From: a bacterium
GTDB lineage: Bacteria > UBA8248
Assembly (NCBI GenBank): GCA_027622355.1
Contig: JAQBZT010000114.1
Location: 1-8,529 of the forward strand
Reading direction: 5' to 3'
DNA length: 8,529 nucleotides
The position numbers and the translations under genes are program-made. This document shows positions 1 to 5,381 of this stretch, in pieces; the first letter of the stretch is position 1; each line of letters starts with the position of its first letter. Under the pieces are notes generated by a model that was not told where the DNA came from, did no database searches, and saw only the letters and a program-made list of their open reading frames with translations.

Positions 1-341
1 TCGAGGCGGACTCGGAGGCGGCCGTGCGCGATCTCGTCCCCGACATGCGGCGGCTCGGGGAGGCCCCCTGCCGCGGCGTGATCGTGACGGCGCGCGCGGA
101 TGATCCGGCGGTGGACTTCGTCTCGCGCTTCTTCGCCCCCGCCGCCGGCGTGGACGAGGACCCGGTCACCGGCTCGGCCCACTGCACCCTCGCCCCCTTC
201 TGGGGCGCGCGCCTCAAGAAAAAAGAGATGATCGGGAGGCAGCTCTCCCCCCGCGGCGGCACCGTCCGCGTGCGTCCCGAGGGCGAGCGCGTCCGCCTCT
301 TTGGGCAAGCCGTGACCGTCATGAAGGGGGAACTCCTTTAA
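1..341 (+). CDS. PhzF-family protein, C-terminal part (partial)
   Basis: This is the 3' end of a gene whose start lies before the window; the frame is open from base 3 to a TAA at 339-341, about 112 residues. The stretch VDEDPVTGSAHC followed by TLAPFWG is the characteristic second-domain signature of the PhzF/PhzC (YddE-like) isomerase fold, and the preceding FVSRFFAP also fits. Known members are about 260-300 residues, pseudo-symmetric two-domain enzymes; PhzF itself isomerises dihydro-hydroxyanthranilate in phenazine synthesis, but most homologues have unknown substrates and are not phenazine genes. The family's catalytic Glu is in the N-terminal half, outside the window, so activity cannot be judged. 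No other phenazine gene is seen, so a phenazine role is unlikely. The aminotransferase follows on the same strand after 108 bp. Confidence 0.88.
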   Translation, partial: EADSEAAVRDLVPDMRRLGEAPCRGVIVTARADDPAVDFVSRFFAPAAGVDEDPVTGSAHCTLAPFWGARLKKKEMIGRQLSPRGGTVRVRPEGERVRLFGQAVTVMKGELL

Positions 342-344
342 CTC

Positions 345-373
345 TTGCGTCATTTCCGCTCTCCCGCTATAAA
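345..373 (+). promoter_or_regulatory. candidate sigma70-type promoter of the aminotransferase gene
   Basis: TTGCGT (345-350) and TATAAA (368-373) are separated by 17 bp, in the short gap after the PhzF-family stop. The -10 matches the consensus at 5 of 6 positions; the -35 only at 3 of 6. A start near 380 would leave a leader of about 70 bases. A weaker alternative is TTGAAC at 383 with TTTGTT at 406. It is a pattern match only; read-through from the PhzF-family gene is equally possible. Confidence 0.35.
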
Positions 374-449
374 AGGCGGTCTTTGAACGAAGGGTGCGGC
401 CCGTCTTTGTTTTAACAACTTGTCCCTTTTCAGCCTCTTGGAGGGTTCC

Positions 450-1655
450 ATGGCAAGCTTCGACACCGATGCGATCGCGGCTTCGCGCATCTTCGATGTG
501 CCCTTTTCGGGCATCCGCAAGGTCTTCGACGCGGTGAGCGCCCTCGAGGCCGAGGGCAAGGACGTCATCCACTGGCAGATCGGAAGGCCCGATTTCGACA
601 CCCCGGCCCACATCAAGCGCGCGGCGGCGGAATCGCTCGAGAGGGGCGATGTCCACTACGCCCCGAGCATGGGGATTCCGCGCCTTCGCAAGGCCATCGC
701 GGCGCGGACCGCGATCGACACCAGCATCGAGGTGGCCTGGGACACCCAGGTGATCGTCATGGCGGGGGCGAACGAGGGGATCCTGTGCGCCATGCTCGCC
801 TTCATCAATCCGGGCGATGAGGTGATCATCTCGAACCCGAACTGGCACCACTACAAGTGCACGGCCCAGCTCGCGGGCGGGGTGCCGGTCGAGGTGATGA
901 CCACCGAGGAGAACGATTTCGCCCTCATGGCGGATGAGGTCGAGAAGGCGATCACGCCGAAGACGAAGATGCTCTGCATCACCTCGCCGGGGAACCCGAC
1001 GGGGACGACGATCCCCGAGAGCGAGCTCAAGAAGCTGGCGGCGCTCGCCCAGAAGCACAACCTGATCGTGATCTCCGATGAGATCTACGCGCGCATTTTC
1101 TACGGCGAAGGCGGCTGCGCCCCGAGCATCTTCTCCCAGCCGGGGATGGCGGAGCGCACCATCGTCATCAACGGCTTCTCGAAGGTTTATTCGATGGACG
1201 GCTGGCGGCTCGGCTGGACGGTGGCGAGCCCCGAGCTGACGCGGCACATTTTGCGCGTGCGCCAGTACACGACGGTGTGCGTCAACACGTTCATCCAGAA
1301 CGGCGCGGCCCACGGCCTCGAAGCCGACCAGGGCCCCATCGACGAGATGATCCGCGCCTTCGCCGAGCGGCGGCATGTCATCGCCGAGGGCCTGCGCGCG
1401 ATCGAGGGGGTGACGCTCGCCGAGCCGACGGGGGCTTTCTACGCCTTCCCGAACCTCAAGGCTTTTGGAGGCTCCGCCGAGGTGGCGGGGTATCTGCTCA
1501 ACGAGCACGCCATTGCGACCGTGGGCGGGCACGTCTTCGGGGCGGGGGGCGAGGGCTACACCCGCATCGCGTACTCGTGCTCGACCGAGGAGTGCGAGCG
1601 CGGCGTCGAGCGCCTCGGCCAGGCGCTCGATCAGATGCGGAAGGCCGGCGCCTAG
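450..1655 (+). CDS. PLP-dependent class I/II aminotransferase
   Basis: A complete 401-residue fold-type I aminotransferase, cytosolic, moving an amino group between an amino acid and a 2-oxo acid through pyridoxal phosphate. The family residues are all in place: the NPTG motif at 182-185, D210 with Y213 in VISDEIYARIFY, the Schiff-base lysine K245 in NGFSKVYSMDGWRLGW with R253, and the carboxylate-binding R372 in YTRIAY. W132 in NPNWHHY is in the position of the aromatic residue that stacks on the cofactor. The ATG at 450 is preferred because GGAGGG lies at 440-445; an in-frame TTG at 420 would add 10 residues without a ribosome site. Length is normal for aspartate/aromatic/arginine-pyruvate type enzymes, but the amino donor cannot be told from the sequence. 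It lies 108 bp after the PhzF-family gene and ends at a strong terminator. Confidence 0.93.
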   Translation: MASFDTDAIAASRIFDVPFSGIRKVFDAVSALEAEGKDVIHWQIGRPDFDTPAHIKRAAAESLERGDVHYAPSMGIPRLRKAIAARTAIDTSIEVAWDTQVIVMAGANEGILCAMLAFINPGDEVIISNPNWHHYKCTAQLAGGVPVEVMTTEENDFALMADEVEKAITPKTKMLCITSPGNPTGTTIPESELKKLAALAQKHNLIVISDEIYARIFYGEGGCAPSIFSQPGMAERTIVINGFSKVYSMDGWRLGWTVASPELTRHILRVRQYTTVCVNTFIQNGAAHGLEADQGPIDEMIRAFAERRHVIAEGLRAIEGVTLAEPTGAFYAFPNLKAFGGSAEVAGYLLNEHAIATVGGHVFGAGGEGYTRIAYSCSTEECERGVERLGQALDQMRKAGA

Positions 1656-1673
1656 ATTCATCTCCGAAAAAAC

Positions 1674-1706
1674 AAAAAACCCCGGTCAGGCGGCCGGGGT
1701 TTTTTT
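1674..1706. terminator. bidirectional intrinsic terminator between convergent genes
   Basis: CCCCGG (1680-1685) pairs with CCGGGG (1694-1699) around an 8-base loop. Six A's precede the stem and seven T's follow it, so the hairpin carries a U-tract whichever strand is transcribed and the A/T runs can lengthen the stem. It lies 18 bp after the aminotransferase stop and also downstream of the convergent cupin gene, so it probably serves both. Confidence 0.88.
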
Positions 1707-1710
1707 GTGG

Positions 1711-1726
1711 CCGGGCGAAAGCCCGG
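1711..1726. other. GAAA-tetraloop hairpin next to the terminator
   Basis: CCGGGC (1711-1716) and GCCCGG (1721-1726) form a perfect 6-bp stem closed by a GAAA tetraloop, a very stable RNA fold. It has no U-tract of its own. It could act as a pause or 3'-end protecting structure for cupin transcripts coming from the right, which meet it before the terminator. Confidence 0.45.
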
Positions 1727-1729
1727 GCA

Positions 1730-1781
1730 GCGGGCCAATTTACCCAGACGGAATGACAAGAAAACGAGCAAACGGACTGGC
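1730..1781 (+). repeat. short, internally deleted copy of the palindromic element
   Basis: The left end (1730-1743) matches the outer end of the copy at 3969 at 11 of 14 positions, and it is preceded by GCA as in the 2228 copy. The right part, GGAATGACAAGAAAA (1750-1764) followed by GAGCAAAC, reproduces the right end of the 3969-4185 copy and the reverse complement of the left end of the 2231-2364 copy. The central 12-bp-stem hairpin of the full copies is missing, leaving 52 bp. No flanking direct repeat was found, consistent with an old, decayed copy. It sits between the terminator and the end of the cupin gene. Confidence 0.6.
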
Positions 1782-1789
1782 TATCAGGC

Positions 1790-2140
1790 CTACGCCCTTC
1801 CGTAGTCGTCTTCCTTGCGCTCGATGTCGTCCTCGCCGAAGTAGCTTCCGTGCTGGACCTCGATGAAGACGAAGGGCGCCGTGCCGGTGTTTTCGATGCG
1901 GTGCCAGGCCCCCTGGGGGATGTCCACCGACTCGCCCGGCCGGAGGGGGATCCGCTCTTCGCCCCGCGTCACAGTGGCCTCGCCCGAGACGGCGTGCCAG
2001 TGTTCGCCTCTTTTTTTGTGCCGCTGGAGGCTCAGCCGCTGGCCGGGCTTGACGATGATGCGCTTGACCTTGTGGTCGGCCTCATCGGAGAGGACGATAT
2101 AGCGTCCCCAGGGCCGCTCGTCGGTTTCCTGTCCGCTCAT
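1790..2140 (-). CDS. single-domain cupin, mannose-6-phosphate isomerase type II-like
   Basis: A 116-residue cytosolic protein that is essentially one cupin barrel. It has the look of the C-terminal isomerase domain of bifunctional ManC/AlgA proteins (MannoseP_isomer family): RPWGRY near the N-terminus, VKRIIVKPGQRLSLQRH at 25-41, then HAVSGEATVT, and the typical ending EVQHGSYFGEDDIERKEDDYGR. Likely metal ligands are H41, H47, E54 and H80. Residues 69-84 fit cupin motif 2, G(X)5PXG(X)2H(X)3N, exactly. Stand-alone versions interconvert mannose-6-P and fructose-6-P or have related sugar roles; the substrate here is inferred. The start at 2140 is chosen because GGAGGT lies at 2145-2150, four bases upstream; an in-frame ATG at 2170 would add 10 residues of no family character. 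No guanylyltransferase domain or sugar-nucleotide gene is adjacent. Confidence 0.87.
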   Translation of the reverse strand: MSGQETDERPWGRYIVLSDEADHKVKRIIVKPGQRLSLQRHKKRGEHWHAVSGEATVTRGEERIPLRPGESVDIPQGAWHRIENTGTAPFVFIEVQHGSYFGEDDIERKEDDYGRA

Positions 2141-2178
2141 ATGCACCTCCCGCGCTGAAAAAACCGCCAACAGGCCTC

Positions 2179-2184
2179 ATTCTA
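2179..2184 (-). promoter_or_regulatory. candidate -10 box for the cupin gene
   Basis: On the minus strand TAGAAT (5 of 6 to the -10 consensus) lies about 39 bp before the cupin start codon, which would give a leader of about 30 bases. The -35 region 16-18 bp further upstream (TTCGTT/TTTCGT near 2201-2207) is poor, so this is a weak call. It lies between the cupin gene and the inserted palindromic element. Confidence 0.3.
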
Positions 2185-2217
2185 CCCACGGGGCGCGAAA
2201 AACGAAATGCGGCGGTT

Positions 2218-2227
2218 CGATTCTTTG
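2218..2227 (+). repeat. left copy of a 10-bp direct repeat (probable target duplication)
   Basis: CGATTCTTTG here is repeated exactly at 2368-2377, and the two copies bracket the palindromic element. A perfect 10-bp direct repeat on both sides of an inverted-repeat element is what staggered-cut transposition leaves. Removing one repeat and the element would restore a simple uninterrupted sequence. Confidence 0.65.
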
Positions 2228-2367
2228 GCAGTGGGTCAGTTTGCTTGTTTTTCTTGTCATTCCGAGTGCCGGAGGCGCGAGGAATCTGCTTTTCCACAGC
2301 AGATTCCTCAGTCGCTGCGCTCCTTCGGAATGACACCACGGGTCCATTGTGCAAACTGACCCACGAC
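2228..2367. mobile_element. MITE-like non-coding palindromic element, 140 bp
   Basis: The ends GTGGGTCAGTTTGC (2231-2244) and its exact reverse complement (2351-2364) form 14-bp perfect terminal inverted repeats; three more bases on each side reach the flanking direct repeats. Inside are a second inverted pair, TGTCATTCCGA (2255-2265) with TCGGAATGACA (2325-2335), and a central 12-bp perfect stem, GAGGAATCTGCT (2279-2290) with AGCAGATTCCTC (2298-2309), around a 7-base loop. The whole element can fold into one long hairpin. It encodes no plausible protein, so any movement would need a transposase supplied elsewhere. It lies in the divergent gap between the cupin and cytochrome genes. Palindromes with a core like TGTCATTCCGA plus GAGGAATCT are, from memory, widespread in bacterial genomes; I could not check this. 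Confidence 0.75.
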
Positions 2368-2377
2368 CGATTCTTTG
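2368..2377 (+). repeat. right copy of the 10-bp direct repeat
   Basis: CGATTCTTTG, identical to 2218-2227, directly after the right end of the palindromic element. Its last bases also start the candidate -35 box of the cytochrome promoter. Confidence 0.65.
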
Positions 2378-2403
2378 CAATTTTCCCCGCGCGCGGCGAT
2401 ATT
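2375..2403 (+). promoter_or_regulatory. candidate promoter of the tetrahaem cytochrome gene
   Basis: TTGCAA (2375-2380) and GATATT (2398-2403) are 17 bp apart and match the sigma70 hexamers at 4 of 6 positions each. A transcript starting near 2410 would have a leader of about 60 bases. The -35 overlaps the right copy of the direct repeat, so the element inserted just upstream of this promoter and would have left it intact. Pattern match only. Confidence 0.33.
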
Positions 2404-2470
2404 CGGATACAGGGAGATTCGGCCCGTTCCCCTTGCCATGACAAAAAACCTGAAGCCAGGAGGCTGTGCG

Positions 2471-3961
2471 ATGGCGGCATTTGCGGGCGTTTGCCGAAAA
2501 TTTTTCCCGGCGGTTTTTGCCGTCGCGCTGGCTGTCTCTTTTCCTTCGCCCCTGGCCGCCGACAAGGGACATCCCCGCGGGCCCGCGCAGCCGAAAGGAA
2601 AAGCCGCTTCCCAAATGCCCGCGGGCGGACATGGGGATGGCGCCCCCGGCGGGGGCGGGCCCCCTCACGGCGGCGCCCCGCAGGGCATGAATCCGATGCA
2701 GGCCGAGGGCTTTCGTCTCGTCTCCGAGCTTCACTGCAACGCCTGCCACTACATCTCGAAGGAACTCGAGCACGGGGCGAGCCACGGCGGAGGCCACGGG
2801 GCCGTGGCCCCGAACATCGCCTTCCTGGGGGAGAAGTTCCTCCCGGAGTGGCTTTTCGATTTTCTCCAGATGCCCGATACGCTCCGGCCGTGGCTCAAGA
2901 CGCGGATGCCGAACTACCATTTGAGCGAATTCGAGACGGTGGCCCTCGTGCGGCACATCGAGGCCGACCACAGGAGAGGGGAAGCGCCCCCCGAGGCGCC
3001 TCCCGGGGCCGCGGACGAAAAGGCGCTGATCGCGGCCGGGCGGAAGCTGGCCTCGAAGGATTATCTCGACTGCTTCAGCTGCCACTACCAGAGCGGCAAG
3101 AAGCCCTCCGGCAAGCCCGAGGCGCTGGCGCCCGATCTGGCGCTCGCCCGGGGGCGTCTGCGGCCGGAGTGGATCCGCCGGTGGATCCGGAATCCCTCCC
3201 GAATCCTTCCCGGCACGAAGATGCCCACTTTTTTTGAGGACAATGAATCGGGGCCCGAGGACATTCTCCGCGGCGACGAAGGGCTGCAGATTGAGGCCCT
3301 CGTCCGGTATGTCCTGGGCCTCGGCAAGAAGCGGCCGGTCGTGATTTCCTACGCCGGCGCGGAGAAGCGCTACCCCTCGGCCACGCGGGCGGCCGGCTTC
3401 CGGGTGATGAACGAGCTCAACTGCGCGGGGTGCCACGATGTGGGAACCATGCATGAGAGGATCGAGGCCGCCACCCCGCTCGCCTACGCGGGAAGCCGGT
3501 ACTACATGCCCTGGGTGGCGGAATACCTCCAGCGCCCCCACCGCATTCGCAAGGGAGCGGCCCGGATGCCCGATTTCAGCTTGACGCCCAAAGAGGCGAA
3601 GGCGATTGCCCATTATCTGATGACGCTGGCCGATCCGCGCGTTCGCTCTGACCGGATGCCCCCTGCCGTTTCCCCCCAGCGCGCATCCCGGGGGAGAGCC
3701 CTTTTCGTGCGGCTGAAATGCGGGGCGTGCCACGTGGTGAATCCGAATGAAAAGAGCCAGGGGGCCGGCCGGCTCGACGGCCCCGGACTGGCGCGGGCGG
3801 GCCTTCGCCTTCAGCCGGAGCATCTGGTGCTCTGGCTCTCGGGGAAGGTGACAAAGAGCGGATCAAAGCTGGAGATGGATGCGCACCCGGCGGTTTCGAA
3901 GATGAAGCTGCCGATGGCGCAGCTCCGCGATCTGGCCGCCTACATCTCCTCGCTGCGCTGA
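2471..3961 (+). CDS. exported tetrahaem cytochrome c (four fused mono-haem domains)
   Basis: A 496-residue periplasmic electron carrier. Residues 1-30 are a signal peptide (RK, a hydrophobic stretch, then PSPLAA before DKG). A Gly/Pro/His-rich linker runs to about residue 77. Four haem-binding CXXCH motifs follow: CNACH 89-93, CFSCH 201-205, CAGCH 318-322 and CGACH 417-421. Each is followed by a probable axial Met: RMPNY M146, KMPTF M251, RMPDF M366 and, less surely, M478. Repeated WL/WI...P segments (RPEWIRRWIRNP) show that the domains are diverged duplicates about 100-117 residues apart. The ATG at 2471 follows AGGAGG (2458-2463) by 7 bases; upstream in-frame starts would spoil the signal peptide. 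No oxidase or reductase subunit is adjacent, so the redox partner is unknown. The stop is followed within 8 bp by another palindromic repeat copy. Confidence 0.9.
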   Translation: MAAFAGVCRKFFPAVFAVALAVSFPSPLAADKGHPRGPAQPKGKAASQMPAGGHGDGAPGGGGPPHGGAPQGMNPMQAEGFRLVSELHCNACHYISKELEHGASHGGGHGAVAPNIAFLGEKFLPEWLFDFLQMPDTLRPWLKTRMPNYHLSEFETVALVRHIEADHRRGEAPPEAPPGAADEKALIAAGRKLASKDYLDCFSCHYQSGKKPSGKPEALAPDLALARGRLRPEWIRRWIRNPSRILPGTKMPTFFEDNESGPEDILRGDEGLQIEALVRYVLGLGKKRPVVISYAGAEKRYPSATRAAGFRVMNELNCAGCHDVGTMHERIEAATPLAYAGSRYYMPWVAEYLQRPHRIRKGAARMPDFSLTPKEAKAIAHYLMTLADPRVRSDRMPPAVSPQRASRGRALFVRLKCGACHVVNPNEKSQGAGRLDGPGLARAGLRLQPEHLVLWLSGKVTKSGSKLEMDAHPAVSKMKLPMAQLRDLAAYISSLR

Positions 3962-4085
3962 GGCGGGCGCGGGCCGGTTTGCGCAATGGCCCAGCGGTGT
4001 CATTCCGAGGGAGCGCAGGGTGGGGCCCGCAGCGAGCGAGGAATCTGCTGTGCGAAAAGCAGATTCCTCGTGCCGGGCACCCCGG

Positions 4086-4100
4086 CGAATCGGAGATTCG
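4086..4100. repeat. small hairpin inside the enlarged element
   Basis: CGAATC (4086-4091) and GATTCG (4095-4100) form a perfect 6-bp stem with a 3-base loop. It has no counterpart in the 2228-2367 copy and belongs to the extra sequence of this copy. Confidence 0.4.
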
Positions 4101-4130
4101 CGGGAGGCCCCCCACCGGGAGGCCCCCACC
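4101..4130 (+). repeat. 15/16-bp GC-rich tandem duplication inside the enlarged element
   Basis: The unit CGGGAGGCCCCCACC occurs at 4116-4130 and, with one extra C, at 4101-4116. The following GGGGGGTCCGCCTC is roughly its inverted complement, so this part can also fold back on itself. It accounts for some of the extra length of this copy. Confidence 0.5.
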
Positions 4131-4250
4131 GGGGGGTCCGCCTCGGGCGCTCGGAATGACAAGAAAAGCAAGCAAGCTTACCCATTACCGAATTTCCCCG
4201 CATCTTCTGCGCGGGTCTTTCCCCCCGCGTGTGCGAGAGTGGTCCCGCCG

Positions 4251-4292
4251 CCGAAAGAGGGGGCCAGTAAATATTGCGCATACGGCGCGAAA
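4251..4292 (+). repeat. decayed third unit of the 48-bp tandem repeat
   Basis: GAAAGAGGGGGCC and TGCGCATACGGCG appear here in the same order and spacing as GAGAGCGGGGGGC and TGCGCGATACGGCG in the intact units that follow, with substitutions and small gaps. This suggests the array once had at least three units. Confidence 0.4.
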
Positions 4293-4388
4293 TTTGAGAG
4301 CGGGGGGCGCGTGCGGGAGACTGCGCGATACGGCGGGTTTTTTGAGAGCGGGGGGCGCGTGCGGGATGCTGCGCGATACTGCGGGTTT
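4293..4388 (+). repeat. two-unit 48-bp tandem repeat
   Basis: Units 4293-4340 and 4341-4388 are identical except at three positions (units' bases 27, 28 and 40). Each begins TTTGAGAGCGGGGGG and ends GCGGGTTT. The period is a multiple of three, which produces 16-residue repeats in spurious open frames, but nothing else suggests coding. It lies about 60 bp downstream of the cbtA stop in that gene's direction. It may be a minisatellite-type array whose copy number varies. Confidence 0.8.
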
Positions 4389-4447
4389 TTTGCGCCGCGC
4401 CCTTGCCGGGGCCTCGCCCGGTCGAGGAGCCGGTTTGGAATTCGCCG

Positions 4448-5119
4448 CTAGGTGTTTTCCAGCCGGCGGAAGAGGTAGCCCGAAAGCCCCCCCAGGACGA
4501 TCCAGAAGACGCCGGAGGTGAGGAGCGCCGCCCAGATGAAGGCGCGCATGAGGGCGGGCGGCGCGGCGCCGCCGTGCATCTCGGGCTGGGGCGCCCCGAT
4601 GAGATGGGGAAAGACGATCAGCAAGACGCCCAGTGCGATCCAGAGCGGCCTGCGGATGAGGAGCGCGAGCGAGAGCCCCCCCGCCGTGAGAAGTGCGGTG
4701 AGCCACCACCAGAGCTGGCGGTCGGGCACAGTGGCGGCGGTCGTCCCCGGCAACTCGGGCGGCAGGCCCAGGGCGGGGGCGAGACTGAAGGCGGCGAAGC
4801 CCCCCAGCCCCCAGAGGATGCCGGTTTTCCAGTCGGCGCCGCCACGAAGGGCATAGGCCGCCACCAGAAGCAGGGCAAAGCCGATGGCGGCGGTGATGTT
4901 GGCCACGGCGGTGAGGGACAGGCGGCCGAAGGGCGAGGCTTCCCCTTCATCGCCCTTCGGCTTGACCGCGTCAGGGGCGGGGGTTTTGGGCGTTTCCGCT
5001 TTTTCGTAGGTTTCCGCTTCCTGGATGAGGGGCAGAACGCGGACGGACTGCGCCGCGGTCAAGAAGAGACCGGCGAGCAGTCCGGAGAGTGCCGCGGTGA
5101 AAACAATCCGCCGGAACAA
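4448..5119 (-). CDS. cbtA: CbtA, predicted cobalt transporter subunit
   Basis: A 223-residue inner-membrane protein of the CbtA family, predicted from comparative genomics to import cobalt for cobalamin together with CbtB. About six hydrophobic segments are visible, near residues 5-24, 68-91, 98-117, 136-154, 158-174 and 192-213, with a polar Glu/Lys/Pro-rich loop at 34-65. Family-type patterns include LGLPPELPG (117-125) and PHLIGAPQP (171-179). The start is taken as TTG at 5119, which gives the usual N-terminus M-FRRIVFTAALSGLLAG; AGGCGGG lies 5-11 bases before it, and no in-frame ATG lies close by. A much longer upstream frame overlaps cbtB and looks spurious. It begins 11 bp after the cbtB stop, so translation is probably coupled. 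Transport of cobalt rather than another metal is inference from the family. Confidence 0.87.
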   Translation of the reverse strand: MFRRIVFTAALSGLLAGLFLTAAQSVRVLPLIQEAETYEKAETPKTPAPDAVKPKGDEGEASPFGRLSLTAVANITAAIGFALLLVAAYALRGGADWKTGILWGLGGFAAFSLAPALGLPPELPGTTAATVPDRQLWWWLTALLTAGGLSLALLIRRPLWIALGVLLIVFPHLIGAPQPEMHGGAAPPALMRAFIWAALLTSGVFWIVLGGLSGYLFRRLENT

Positions 5120-5130
5120 GCTGGGCCCGC

Positions 5131-5313
5131 CTAGTGACAAACGAAGCCGAGGGCGTGACGCGAGTCGTGCGCCGCGTCGTGCAAAACCTGCGGCTGCGCG
5201 AAACCTGCGCCATAGATCAGAAAGATGCCCAGAAGTGTGGCGGCCAAGGCGGGTCCCAGTGCACTGAGGCGCATGGCGTCGGATTGACTCACTCCGGCTG
5301 CGGTGTGGGCCAT
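5131..5313 (-). CDS. cbtB: CbtB, small predicted cobalt transporter subunit
   Basis: A 60-residue protein with one membrane helix (about 17-38) and a His-rich C-terminal tail, HDAAHDSRHALGFVCH, which is the family hallmark and the likely metal-binding end (H45, H49, D50, H53, C59, H60). Most family members I recall end in FPCH; here Val replaces Pro. GAGGGAG at 5321-5327 lies 7 bases before the ATG. It is the first of the cbtBA pair; cbtA starts 11 bp downstream. In many bacteria this pair is preceded by a cobalamin riboswitch, but here only 68 bp separate it from the cyclase gene and none fits, so it is probably transcribed with the upstream genes or from an unrecognised local promoter. Confidence 0.87.
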   Translation of the reverse strand: MAHTAAGVSQSDAMRLSALGPALAATLLGIFLIYGAGFAQPQVLHDAAHDSRHALGFVCH

Positions 5314-5342
5314 GGTGCGGCTCCCTCAAAAAAGTTGAAATG

Positions 5343-5362
5343 AAGTCCCTGATTCAGGACTT
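5343..5362. other. short hairpin between the cyclase gene and cbtB
   Basis: AAGTCCCTG (5343-5351) and CAGGACTT (5355-5362) can form eight pairs with one bulged C and a 3-base loop. In the minus direction a run of six T's follows only after about ten bases, so it is a poor terminator; it could weaken but probably does not abolish read-through from the cyclase gene into cbtBA, or it may protect the cyclase mRNA end. Confidence 0.35.
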
Positions 5363-5381
5363 TATTATCTCATGTCCGGGC

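Larger units (their letters stand above)
3966..4188 (+). mobile_element. larger diverged copy of the palindromic MITE-like element
   Basis: It is homologous to the reverse complement of the 2228-2367 element. The ends 3969-3982 and 4172-4185 each match the 14-bp terminal repeat at 11 of 14 positions. TGTCATTCCGA (3998-4008) pairs with TCGGAATGACA (4151-4161), and GAGGAATCTGCT (4038-4049) pairs with AGCAGATTCCTC (4058-4069). The flanking CAATGG after the left end and GACAAGAAAA before the right end also match. It is about 217 bp between the repeat ends instead of 134 because of a GC-rich expansion at about 4070-4148 and a smaller one near 4020-4035. No target duplication is visible. It begins within 8 bp of the cytochrome stop codon. 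Confidence 0.7.
3962..4447. other. non-coding 486-bp stretch between convergent genes, filled with repeats
   Basis: No gene is supported here. It holds a large diverged copy of the palindromic element (about 3966-4188), a GC-rich direct repeat within that copy, and a 48-bp tandem repeat (4293-4388) with a decayed unit upstream. Open frames exist on both strands but are low-complexity, show no ribosome sites, and follow the repeats. No clear intrinsic terminator was found for either the cytochrome gene or cbtA; the long element hairpin may do that job. Confidence 0.7.

Noticed and set aside
1..341. Phenazine biosynthesis locus
   Set aside because: Only a PhzF-family fold is present. The family is broad and no other phenazine gene is visible; the aminotransferase and cupin do not form such a pathway.
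2245..3237. 330-residue open frame on the plus strand in another frame of the cytochrome gene
   Set aside because: Its start lies inside the palindromic element, its composition is Arg/Gly/Pro-rich, and the overlapping frame has a signal peptide and four CXXCH motifs.
2177..3823. Long open frame on the minus strand opposite the cytochrome gene
   Set aside because: It covers the haem-motif gene in antisense and runs through the palindromic element. It has no domain character and is an effect of high GC content.
4251..4391. Possible CRISPR array
   Set aside because: The 48-bp units are contiguous with no spacers, there are only two good copies, and no cas gene is present.
4185..4709. Minus-strand open frame with 16-residue repeats
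   Set aside because: The repeats merely reflect the 48-bp DNA tandem repeat, whose period is a multiple of three; the frame overlaps the cbtA 3' end out of frame and has no ribosome site.
4403..5134. Plus-strand open frame opposite cbtA
   Set aside because: Glu/Gly/Arg-rich low-complexity translation antisense to clear CbtA membrane segments.
5120..5329. N-terminal extension of CbtA to an ATG at 5329
   Set aside because: It would overlap all of cbtB, is Arg/His-rich, and precedes the exact family N-terminus, so the TTG at 5119 is preferred.
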